Shown: piece by piece, positions 1-9,690 of the stretch
Layout: the number at the start of each line of letters is the position of its first letter
Position numbering within the stretch: the stretch's first letter is position 1
Made by a program: the position numbers and the translations under genes
The notes under the pieces: generated by a model
What the model was told of the DNA's origin: nothing
What the model saw: only the letters and a program-made list of their open reading frames with translations
The model's database searches: none
From: Rhynochetos jubatus
Taxonomy: Eukaryota; Chordata; Aves; Eurypygiformes; Rhynochetidae
Reading direction: 5' to 3'
NCBI GenBank assembly: GCA_027574665.1
Contig: CM050666.1
Coordinates: 7,626,001 to 7,690,000, forward strand
DNA: 64,000 bases

Positions 1-1254
1 AAGGCCTGTAACCTTCTCCATCTCTCCTCTCTCCCCCCACCCCTTGTCACACATTGGCTTCTGCCAAACAATTCAGCACTGACACTACAGCGTATCACGT
101 GATACCGAGTGCTTCAAGCATCTTGCGATACTTATTACTATCCACACATCCATAAGTCATTCCGCCCAGCAACGTATGTGAATACCAACGTGAGCTATTT
201 CTTTATGCATTAAAGATTCAGAGCTCTCCAAGACCCTTGGAAGAAGCTTTTCCCCCAAACACTGAAAAACCATCCCTTTTATGCGTGTGCATCTTGTCTG
301 CGTGTCGCGTAGCTTAGCAAGCGTGACATAAGAAAAACCTGCTGTATCCTCGCTTCTCCCCTTCCTCCCACTCCCGCCCCTGCGGCCACGCAAGTCTGCC
401 CTGATTAAGCAACGGATTTTAGACGCAAAAGAACGAGACGCTTATGCGGGGTTTCCTTGCCCGTGTTAGAATGGAAAGTAACAAATGTAAGAGGTTGCTT
501 ATTCTTAATGCTGGGCTCCTCCAGAGCTGAAATGATATGTCAGTAGCAGGTGGCAAGTTTGAAGACACCCCCCACCCCTCCTTTTTTTTTTTTTTAATAA
601 ATATAACAAAGGGCACACAGATTTGACCTAATGGGTCAACCATCAAAAGTTAAACTGATTTAAATAATTAGACCTAGAATGTCAGGCACCACTGCAAATA
701 ATTGCTCCTAATGCTTTTAGGATTAGATTGCTAATGAAAAGGCGCAAAACGGAGGCCACTTGCAGTTGTGGAAATAAGTCAATTTTCTTCCCATATGTCA
801 TTTTCCCCGTGTAGATTTGCTATGAAATCCTAAGGAGTAATTTACAGCTTTCTCTCCAGAGCTGCTCTAGTATATACAATAGTTCTGAGTCATAAAAAAT
901 AGTAATAAGTCATCTTGAAGTACTAGTTGTTTATACGCTGTATCAGGCACAGCAAACATCTGCTCGTAGCTCTGACATTTTCCAATGAAAGTGACTATTG
1001 CATATTGTTTTCCCCTTTAATTTGTGGAAAAACATGGGAGCCATTCAAATATAAACAGCATTCCGCAATAAATTTAAACCAGTTTTGGTCAAAGGACAAT
1101 TTATTAGCAGAACGTCATTTCGATGCTCTCCCTAACTGGTGTCTGGCTGCACTCTCAGATTCAGTCTAACAGCTAAGTAACACCCAGGGTGATTTGGGTA
1201 GCCGTCTGCTAAAGCACTTGGTTTCGTATGGAATTCATTCGTCTGATGTAAAGG
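1..1254. other. Gene-free AT-rich flank; conserved-element-like core
   Basis: I see no coding exon here. A T-run lies at about 582-596. The part at about 640-800 is AT-rich and contains several TAAT/ATTA homeodomain-type cores and AATAATTG motifs, the texture typical of conserved non-coding regulatory elements. It lies just downstream, in the leftward direction, of the CpG island, so it could be intronic to the gene transcribed leftwards from that island. That is inference from composition only. Confidence 0.35.
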
Positions 1255-1396
1255 CAGCCCCCCGCCCCACCCGCGGACACTGAACGCGAGGGTACCCGCC
1301 TCCCAAGCGCCGTGGCAGCCCGGGCTTTCAAAGGCTGCGGGTTTCGCAGCAGAAAGTTAGGAATCACCAAAGCCCCGTGTGTAAATAGGCGCTTAC

Positions 1397-1700
1397 CCGA
1401 GCGGCCGGGGGCAGCGGCCGGGGGCAGCGCCCGGGCGGCGGCGGGGCCGGGCGCGGTGTCCGGCGGCCGCGGAGCGCCCCGGGAGGAGCGCGGCTGGCGG
1501 CCGCGATAACGGGGAGCGCGGGGGGCGCGCCGGGAGCCGCGGTGCCCACTTCCACCGGGGGCCGGTCCCAGCAGAAGTCAATAATTGACTTCTCCCGCCG
1601 GCTCTCGCTCCATACAAAAGCGACCGGCAGCAGGCTGGGCGCTGCGGGCACCGTGGCCGCCCTGCGCGCCCGCGGGGCTGCCCGGGCCGCGCACACAGCC
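1397..1700 (-). other. Candidate alternative 5' exon, minus strand
   Basis: On the minus strand the GC-rich sequence runs into GCTCGG|GTAAGCGCC, a strong splice donor (GT at 1,396-1,395). This would be a second, more downstream first exon of the same leftward gene. HIC-family genes are known to use alternative first exons, which makes this plausible. The start is not determinable and the 1,700 limit is nominal. No conserved peptide is recognised. Confidence 0.3.
1573..1593. repeat. Perfect 21-nt palindrome in the CpG island
   Basis: AGAAGTCAAT, a single A, then ATTGACTTCT: two 10-nt arms that are exact reverse complements. It is an AT-rich island within a region of roughly 80% GC, so it stands out. 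A dimeric transcription-factor site is the simplest reading. Which factor is not clear. Confidence 0.7.
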
Positions 1701-3080
1701 TCCCCCACCCCCCTCCACCGACTGGGCTTTGCTTGTAAACGCAACCAGATAAACAAAAAAGCCCGTCTCCCCCCGCCGCCGAGCTGGCACCGGCGCGCCT
1801 GGGGATGTAGAGCCCGGCCCGGCTCCGCGGCGGCGTTCACCCGGGACCGGGCAGCGATCAGCCCTCCCGGCTCCCTGAATTACCCTGCTACGCGCCTCGG
1901 CAAAAGGACTGCCAGCCTGAGCGTACAATTTCATTCTTTTTTTTTTTTTTTTTTAAACTGGGTGGACAGCTCTGCGCCTGGCTGGCGGGGCCGGGGAAGC
2001 GCGCATTTCCTCCGGGGCACAAAGCCGGGCGGGCAGGGTCCTGCGAGCCCCCGGCCGCGGGAGGGTGCGCGATCCTGCGCTCCGTCCATTGCATCCGAGA
2101 CGGTGCCCTAACAAAAGCCAGAGACCCGCAGCGACGGGCAAAGCGAGCCGAGCCGGCGGCTCCTTCCCTCCGCGATGCCGAGCGGCCGAGGGGGGCGGCG
2201 GGGAAGGGGGGAGCCGGGGCAAAAGTTCACCGCGGTCCCGGCAGGGCAGGGGGTGCTCGGTGGGGCAGGGGCCGGCGCTGGGGTTGGGGGATGCCGGCCT
2301 GGCTCGTCGCCTTGCAGCCCCGCGGATGGACTGCGGGGGGCAAGGAGGCGATGCAAGTCCCGGGAGCCCCTTCCCTGCCCTCTCCTCCACAATGCGGCCG
2401 GATCCCCAGCACAAACACGCCCCCCCAGCACCCCAAGGCTCCGCTCCCTCCTTTCGGGGAAAAATAAAATAAAATAATACGGCTCACTTGCAGGGGGCGA
2501 GTGGGGATGGGGAGAAGGCTGCTGCTCCAGGGCTGCCTGCCCGCCCCGCCGGTCACCCCCACGCCGGCCGGCCCCGGCGGGCAGCAGCTGCGGCCCCCCG
2601 CCCCGACCTCACCGCCGCCGGGGAAGGGGCAGCGCAGCCCCGTGCGCGCACACACAAATGGCACGGGAGGAGGGGGAAAGTTTCCAGCCGCTTCAACCGA
2701 ATAGCCAGCGTTTGCAATCCCCAGAGAGGCACGGTGGCGAATACACCGTATGCACGCCCCGGCCCCGAAAGCAACGGGGCAGCGCGCCGGGCGAGCGAGG
2801 GGAGGGGGCCCGGGGCACGGGGAGACGGGGGGCAAGAGGGAAAAGAAAACCATCCCCGTTTGTTTCAATGGGACCGGCGCCGGGAAGGGCTGCTGCAGGG
2901 TAGGGAACAAGGGGACACCCCCGCCACCCCGGCGACTCTCCCGAGTGGACCCGTGCAGATGGGCAAATACCCGGGGCTGCAAATAAAGAGCTGGGGAGCG
3001 GGGCTGGGCTGCACCGCGGAGCCCGGCAGCGCCCGGCCGCCCGAGCGGGACGCGCGGCCCCGCGCCCCGCTCCGCGTTAC

Positions 3081-3250
3081 CTTCTTATTGCATCTGGAGC
3101 AGCAGCTTTTCTTCCCCTTCCCCTCTCCTCCTCCTCCTCTCCTGTCCTCTCGGTTTATACCAGCCTGTTCCTCATCTCACAGCCTTCCTCCCAGCGCCAT
3201 CTTGCAAGCTTGTGACGTTGGGAGCCGCTCACCCCTGACCCACATTTGAA
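3081..3250 (-). other. Candidate non-coding first exon, minus strand
   Basis: Read on the minus strand, this segment ends ...AATAAGAAG|GTAACGCGG, a good GT splice donor with the GT at 3,080-3,079. Near its 5' side are a YY1-like core (AAGATGGCG, around 3,196-3,204) and a CRE half-site (ACGTCA, around 3,211-3,216), both common at TATA-less CpG-island start sites. The one ATG inside is followed one codon later by TAA, so the exon is non-coding if real. The 5' boundary is a guess; a purine tract begins directly upstream at 3,261. It could serve HIC2, but that is not shown by the sequence. Confidence 0.4.
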
Positions 3251-3260
3251 TAGAAGCCAA

Positions 3261-3345
3261 AATGAAAAAAAGAAGGGGAGAGAGAGAGGGAGAGAGGAGA
3301 GAAAGAGGGGGAAGAAGAAGAAGAAAGAGCGGAACAAGGAGAGGC
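3261..3345. repeat. Purine-only (GA-rich) tract
   Basis: About 85 bases of almost uninterrupted A/G (GAGA, GAAGAA and GGGGA runs) lie directly upstream of the candidate minus-strand exon. Such mirror-rich purine tracts can form triplex (H-) DNA and bind GAGA or MAZ-type factors. Here it may be part of the core promoter. Confidence 0.6.
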
Positions 3346-3639
3346 AGGGAAAGCAGCAGCTAAGCAAGCGCTGTGCCAGTGTGAAACAGCATCGCCTCCC
3401 ACTCCCTTGCCAGCGAGTTTAGTAATAAGCAATTTCCTGCTTTTGCAATAAATGTTGCCGCGGCGGGGCTGGGAGAGGGACGGGAGCTGGGTGATTCCCA
3501 CCGAGGGACCAGGGCTTCCCCCACCCCGAGCCGCCCCCCCCCCCCCTCCCTGCCACCCACACCCCGAAACCCAGCCCGGAGCCCGACCACTACCTCCCGG
3601 CAGCCCAAGTGCTGCTGCTCCCTCCCAGGTTTTGAGCAA

Positions 3640-3835
3640 TGAAAAAGGCATTTATTAAGATTATTTCGCCCATCGCTGATGAGGTCTGAAGTGTGTTAAG
3701 GGAAATTATACAGATTATAGCTTGTACGCGGTATTGGAATCTGGAATGGGCTTTATACACAAATTAAGCAAACATCCTCATGTATAACGCAATTTGCATA
3801 TTAGCTTTTTATCACTCCTGTCTATTTGTTAAGGA
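3640..3835. promoter_or_regulatory. Conserved-element-like block beside the CpG island
   Basis: This AT-rich, low-complexity-free stretch holds TTTATTAAGATTATTT, a run of TATA/TAAG motifs and an octamer-like ATTTGCAT (about 3,792-3,799). It has no open frame and no repeat signature. The composition resembles developmental enhancers beside CpG-island genes. Conservation was not measured. Confidence 0.3.
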
Positions 3836-5129
3836 CTGACAGTGCGTTTTGCACCATCCGAGACACAGATGGAGACATGGCCTTTGCATCCATAGAATCC
3901 ACAGAAATCTGAAGTTTTGTGTTGTGCTTTTTTTGGGGTGTTCTTTTTTTGTAGTTATATACCTATTGGAATCATATCGAGGGGAAAAGTTATTTGTGTT
4001 TTGCATCCCTGGTCCTGCAAAGACTTTCATGCAGGCTTAACTTTAAGCACATCAGTAACCACACTGAGCAAGCAGGGGCTATTCAGATGCTTACACCAGG
4101 CATGTGCACAGCCTGCAAGCTCAAGCTATTATTTTGTAAAATGTTAAGTGAACTGATACCATCTTAATTTTGCTGACCATTGCCACAAAGTACAACTGTG
4201 CAGAAATGTGAATTATACCTTTGCAGCACTTTCTCCCTTCAGTAGCTAATTAATCTGTAATAACAGGGGCCATGAACATCAACTTTTTTATTGTAATCAT
4301 GCACGGGAGTTCTTCCACTGTCCCATGTCGGAATCGCTGTATCAGCTGCAAGTGTGAGATGACATTTTCTTCTGTGCTCTCTGAGCCACCCATAACCAAA
4401 ACTCTCTGTAGGCAGCAAGATGATTCATTAGTGAAGCTGAGCCTACCATTTGACACATCTCTAAGAATTCCCTAATAGCCTCAACCCAGCGACTCTCCCA
4501 GCCACTTCCTGTGCAGATCCCTGCAGTTTACATGCACTTCAGCTGGACCCCAGCTGCAGCCTAAGCTCTCCTTCCCTGATAATAAAGATATTTTCTGGTT
4601 GCTCATCCAGAGTTCAAAGTTTTTGCAGGAGATGGTTTCTTCAGCCCTACCAAAGTGGCTTGAGGAGCAAATAAAGATAAGACAAATCACAACAGCCATA
4701 TCAGAAGGGTCTGGACTGGTGGTTTGTTCACAGTACGCCCAATAAAGAGCAGAACACTTTAACAGTGGTGAGAACAGCAAACCTGACTGTCAGCACAAGA
4801 CCCAGTGAAGTAGATAAGGATCAATTCAAGGCTCTTCCCCCACCGGGAAAGTTAATTTAAGATTGGTGGTGCTGCTCTTAGCTGTATTTTAAAGCTAAGT
4901 GGCCTTGCAAATAGCCAGGGAGGTGTAGGTAGCCATTTGCTTCACGCTGTGCCAGAGGAATTGGTAGGTAAATACACAGAAGTCCTTGTGCTGTGTTATC
5001 CAAACAGGGCAAAAATGCATCCTGGAGTTATTTTAGGCAGTTTTAGACATTTGAGTTTAGAAAGACGTACTTTTGCAAATCTCTGTGTGGCATCTCAAGA
5101 CCTCAACAATGCCACTGACTGCCCTCAAT
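3836..5129. other. Gene-free interval
   Basis: Unique-looking sequence with short T-runs (3,928-3,950) and no supportable exon, RNA gene or known transposon. Open frames are short and mutually shadowing. It ends at the border of the TTCC microsatellite. Confidence 0.5.
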
Positions 5130-5542
5130 CTTCCTTCCTTCCTTCCTTCCTTCCTTCCTTCCTTCCTTCCTTCCTTCCTTCCTTCCTTCCTTCCTTCCTT
5201 CCTTCCTTCCTTCCTTCCTTCCTTCCTTCCTTCCTTCCTTCCTTCCTTCCTTCCTTCCTTCCTTCCTTCCTTCCTTCCTTCCTTCCTTCCTTCCTTCCTT
5301 CCTTCCTTCCTTCCTTCCTTCCTTCCTTCCTTCCTTCCTTCCTTCCTTCCTTCCTTCCTTCCTTCCTTCCTTCCTTCCTTCCTTCCTTCCTTCCTTCCTT
5401 CCTTCCTTCCTTCCTTCCTTCCTTCCTTCCTCCCTTCCTCCCTTCCTTCCTCCCTTCCTCCCTTCCTCCCTTCCTCCCTTCCTCCCTTCCTTCCTCCCTC
5501 CCTTCCTCCCTTCCTCCCTTCCTCCCTTCCTCCCTTCCTTCC
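5130..5542. repeat. (TTCC)n microsatellite with CCTCCCTT-variant tail
   Basis: The first roughly 300 bases (5,130-5,430) are pure TTCC, about 75 units. The remaining roughly 110 bases (5,431-5,542) are mixed CCTT/CCCT variants, so one end is homogeneous and the other degenerate. One strand is all pyrimidine and the other all purine, which favours triplex DNA. The GGGAGGAAGGGAGG runs of the minus strand can also stack as quadruplexes. Long open frames across it (serine/leucine/proline or glycine/lysine/arginine repeats) are artefacts of the repeat. The true length in the genome is uncertain, since such arrays are often mis-sized in assemblies. Confidence 0.98.
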
Positions 5543-8500
5543 GCTGAAGCTTGACGCCCCGCGAACCATCAGCAGAGCGATCTGTGTGCCCCTGCCAGTA
5601 CACAGACCAACATCTTAGTTCAAACCCGCTTTCATCAGACATTAGAACAAAGGTGCCAGGCTTTGCACAGGAATGGCTTGAGGCACCAGCATTTCAGTCT
5701 CTCTGCCAACTTTGCTAGGCAGGTGATAGCTTTTGAGAGTGAAGGGAGTGAAGAAGGTTGGGAAGAAGGGGTGGAACATCCTAAAATGCCACCACAAGAT
5801 TGGTCTGCATAAAGCTTAACTTGTATTTGAATCTTCTCTAGGTTTGGGGACAATCAGTTCTCAGCATCCCTAGGGAAATGGAAAGATAAGCACATTCTCA
5901 ATGGAGAGGAGACCAAAAAAAAGATAGAAATTAGGTGTCTGGCACCTAGAAATGATATGGTAGGATGCAACACTGCATTCAGCTTCATATATACATGATA
6001 ATTATAAGGTTGAAAAAGAATTAATGAGAATGCTAGACCTGGTGCTGTCACTAGAACCATGGACATCTGTGGAGAATCTGATGAGCCAAGTAGAAGTATG
6101 ACCACACCTACCTGGAAAACATCTACAGGCATGCAAGGCAGATACCATGATACCTATAATATCTCCAAGCAACCACAACCCGGGAACTTGCCTTCCAAAC
6201 AGAGGGTACACCCTCAAGTTCCAAGAAATCACACCCACTATGGGCACGTCTGGCACTGGTGAAACGTGCCCATGTACGGGAAAAGCAAATGGGTTGCTCA
6301 GGTGCAGAGAGCAGCGTTCTCAAGTGAAGGATCGGACTAGAAGGGTAATGGTGACACTCTGGTTACAGACATTGTGGCACAATAAGCGTATTCTGAAGGA
6401 TGGTTTGGGCTAGTGGATACTTTGAAGAAAGAGGCACTTCTATATCCAGCCAGATACTTGTGATTAACTTAGATTCCTAATTTTGTTTGACTGGGTTTTT
6501 TAGCATTTATTTTGAAAAGAGCACGGTTAGGATGGCAGCAGTGAATGTGCCGGGTGCTCTGCAGACACAAATGAAAGCTTCAGCTTCTTCCTCGGTGTGT
6601 TGATGAGTATGTTGAAAACAGCACATCCAAGGTAGCTGTGATGGACAGTTTTACCCTAACAGTATACAAAGAATTCAGAACAGAATCCAAAGAACAAGCA
6701 GATTTCATACCATCCTTGTACATTAGCCCTTAGCGTCTATTCACAAATAGCTCTGTGATGCTGCTCTCAGGCAGAAAAGTTTAATTAATCATATCCTCTC
6801 CAGTAAGTTATTGCTTTCAAAATACTTAGACTCAAATCAAATCAGTGGCTGAAACCCAGAGGAATTTCAGGGCTTCCGTTTGGTTTTAGTCATTTTCGAC
6901 CAAGTGATGGGTTCAGAAGCCACTGCAGTCCTTTGTAGCTGTGCTAATAGCACGTTTAAACTGATCATAAAAAAGGAAGAGGGCATGGGCAGAATTGTTA
7001 TAGTGGCAAGCCAGTGCTGTGGGTGAGGAATGAAGTAATCTGAGCAAAGAAAATGCCATTGCAGAAAGTAAATAGAATAACGACCAAAGGGTGGCCATGT
7101 GCCCTTACAGCTCTTCAGTGCCACCTGCCTTCAGTCCCAGCGCTAGTGGATGTCCAGTGCCATCTAGCAGGCAGAACAGTTGTTTACAGTAGTAAACTGA
7201 AGGGTGAAGCTGGGCGGCAATGTTGAAGTGAAAAGGGAAAATCGGTAATCCAAGGAACTAAGCAAAACACACAGGGCAGAGAATACCAGCATAGGGTCTG
7301 TGTCTGAAAGCAAAACGAGGCTGAGGGCTAAGCAGCCTGCTTCTCAAGAATAAAAAAGGGTTTAGCCCTAAAAATTAAAAAAAGGTTTCTTAGCAGAGGT
7401 GTGCAGTCATTGCCTCTCCAGTGGGATAGTCATGACAGTACCACTAAAAACGCTGAGGCCCAGAGCATCAGATTGGAGCTGAAACAGGCACCCTCTGAGG
7501 CATTGCAGTGACCCGGGAGAATTGTGCTCGACTGCTAACAGAGCAGCCGGTGATAGCTCGTGAAATCAAAAAGGTTATTTCCCTGTCCCCGCAATAGAAA
7601 TCCGCCTCTACGGTCAGACGTGTGTGCGTGGAAGCTCTTTTCCAGCAGACTGCCAAGTGTCTCTGGTGGAGACTCCAATTTTATACAAAGATGGGGTTCG
7701 AAAACCTTTTGTCACATTAGCGCTGGAAATGCCCGAGGTATGGCTATATACACTGTCCTCGGTGACGCTCCTTTACCATCAGCTGGTTCCCCCACTGCTA
7801 TCCATGGTCTTTGGATTGCGGTGGGTGGATGGACACAACGAACATTACGTTTTCACCTTTGTGTAACGACACCTTAATTTATCGTTATCTGTTTCTATTT
7901 TTACTAACTCAAAACTTGGTAGCACACAAATTCTACAAATAATTTTTCCACAACTGAAAAACAAAATACAATCTTTTAGGAAAATCATAGGGAATCAAGG
8001 ACAATCAGAAACAGTAAAGGTAATCTTAGTATCAAAAATAGCCTGAAATGTTCCACATTCAGAGCTAGCTTTATGCTGCAATGGCTCACAGATTCTCCCA
8101 GCTCTGCATTGGTTTGCATTTTAGGGGACCTTTTCAAAATCATGGAGTTAGAAACCCAATTTAAAACAAAATAAACAGAAGGTAACGGTTCAACAAATTA
8201 GGCGAGTCCTTAGTGCTTGTACAAGGTCCTGTTTCGTACACTGCTGCTTCTGTTGTATTCCTAGCCATAGAAAGTTTCAATTTCCTTGGAAGAGAAGAAA
8301 CATACAATATTTTTATTGCTACACGCTGAAGCTTTTTGCTAGGCAATTCTGGCATACTCGGGGCTGATGCAAGGGGTTTTGCGCCTCTAATCAGATAAAA
8401 ACATTGCTTCCATTACAACAAGATCTTTGATTTCTGTTGGCCTGTGAATTTCATTGCAAATATGTTCACTCTGTACCTATCTACAAAACATCTGTATTCA

Positions 8501-8700
8501 ACTATGCCTACCCTGTTAGTTAATATAGCCTGTGCAATGGCATAATTTCACTAGACTATGGGAGAGCAATAAAAAGGAAGGAAAACAAGTGATGAACAAA
8601 ACCACTACCTACGTGTGTTAAGAATAAAGTGAGTTTTGCTGAAAATAACTCTGAAATGTTTTTTATTAAATGAAAAGGAAAAGGAAACATTTCTTCAGCC
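5543..8700. other. Gene-free interval
   Basis: I find no exon with splice signals and a recognisable peptide. A roughly 80-codon open frame at 7,624-7,866 on the + strand has no known domain. GC content is intermediate with scattered A-runs. No transposon ends are identifiable by eye. Confidence 0.45.
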
Positions 8701-8734
8701 ATGTAAATAAACAGAACAAGAAAAGAGCTGGCAC

Positions 8735-9690
8735 TACCATGAAGTGTGTGGGCAAGGAAAAGATGAAAAATACTTCTGTGCCCAAAATCTGAATGAAAGC
8801 TTTGCCGTAGCTTTGAAGAGGAAGAATGGAGTTGAAGAAGGGAGCAAAAGCAGCATGATTAGTTGGAATGAGGAAATGAAAACGGAAATTATCACAATAA
8901 AGGTGAAAACAAATCTGAAAGAGCTCAACATTTTCAAGCAAGGGAGGCCAAGTGATTTCCATCCCAGAATTCCAAAGGAACAAGTACCAGATTGATAGCA
9001 AGGATTTGATACACATTTTTGAGTTGGAGGTTGCCGTTGCATGATTTGAAAATAGTAGATACTTTTATTTTTAAAACGTATTAGAAAGTTATCTAAGTAG
9101 CCACTGAGGTCATTGATTTTGAGACCATTTCAGGCTTTCAGAAGAGTTTTAAAGGCAAACATAATTAACCAGAAAAAAAAAGAGAGAGCAAACGGGAAGG
9201 ATAAAGTGCAACCACCACACTGATTTTGCCGAGTATCCTGAACTATTCCTTTGCTGAGATAACTGATTTTCTAAGCAAGGGGAAACATAGTAGACCTAAT
9301 CTATATGGATTTTAGTCAAGCATTTGATATGATGCCACATGGGAAGTTATTAATTAAGATGGAGAAGATGGGGATTAGTACAAGAGCAGTAAAATGCATA
9401 AGGGATTGTCTGAAGGAGAGGTGCCGATAGATTACTGTTGGGATAGAGAGATTACTAGTGATTCAAGTCTGAACTTGTTTAATATTCACTGTAATGATCT
9501 GCTGTCATTTAAGCTGGAGTATGCTGAAGACATTTAGTGATGAAACAGTCAAGAGGCACAGTCATTAACAGGGTCAGAGTATCACGGCTGGTGAGCTGGA
9601 AGGCAGTGACAGCAATGGGCAATGGACATGGGATGCCACTCCATAGAAAACCAAACATACATTTGGTATGCACTTTGCCATTAGCCATCA
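8735..9690 (+). mobile_element. Ancient CR1 LINE, ORF2 (pol) relic
   Basis: Two parts of the CR1 ORF2 protein can be read. At about 8,920-8,990 a frame gives LNIFKQGRPSDFHPRIPKE, matching the hKSxGPDxIHPRVLxE block before the reverse transcriptase core. At about 9,293-9,345 another frame gives DLIYMDFSQAFDMMPHGK, matching the xYLDFSKAFDxVxHxxL block. Their spacing of about 300 bases is what the family shows. Between and after them the frame is broken by stops and indels. The copy is 5'-truncated and very old, and its right border (about 9,690) is approximate. Confidence 0.75.

Larger units (their letters stand above)
1255..3640 (-). promoter_or_regulatory. Large CpG island, putative promoter of a leftward gene (HIC2 candidate)
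   Basis: About 2.4 kb is strongly GC-rich with dense CpG, in sharp contrast to both flanks. Many overlapping open frames exist on both strands, as expected where stops are rare, and none shows a recognisable protein. The useful signals are on the minus strand: splice donors just after 3,081 (AAG|GTAACG) and 1,397 (CGG|GTAAGCG). Together they suggest one or more 5' UTR exons of a gene running leftwards. In the mammalian order I recall, HIC2 is the neighbour on this side of RIMBP3/UBE2L3, and its first exon is non-coding, which fits. The HIC2 coding exon is not in the window, so the gene name is inference only. Confidence 0.6.

Noticed and set aside
1364-3249. Open frames of 150-253 codons in the left CpG island
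   Set aside because: GC-rich sequence has few stops; the peptides are low-complexity (Pro, Arg, Gly, Ala) and overlap on both strands without recognisable domains.
4937-5642. Long open frames of 170-205 codons on both strands across the TTCC array
   Set aside because: They are translations of a tetranucleotide repeat that happens to lack stops in these frames; there is no exon context.
7624-7866. 80-codon + strand open frame with a hydrophobic centre
   Set aside because: No splice sites, no known domain and no promoter signals nearby.
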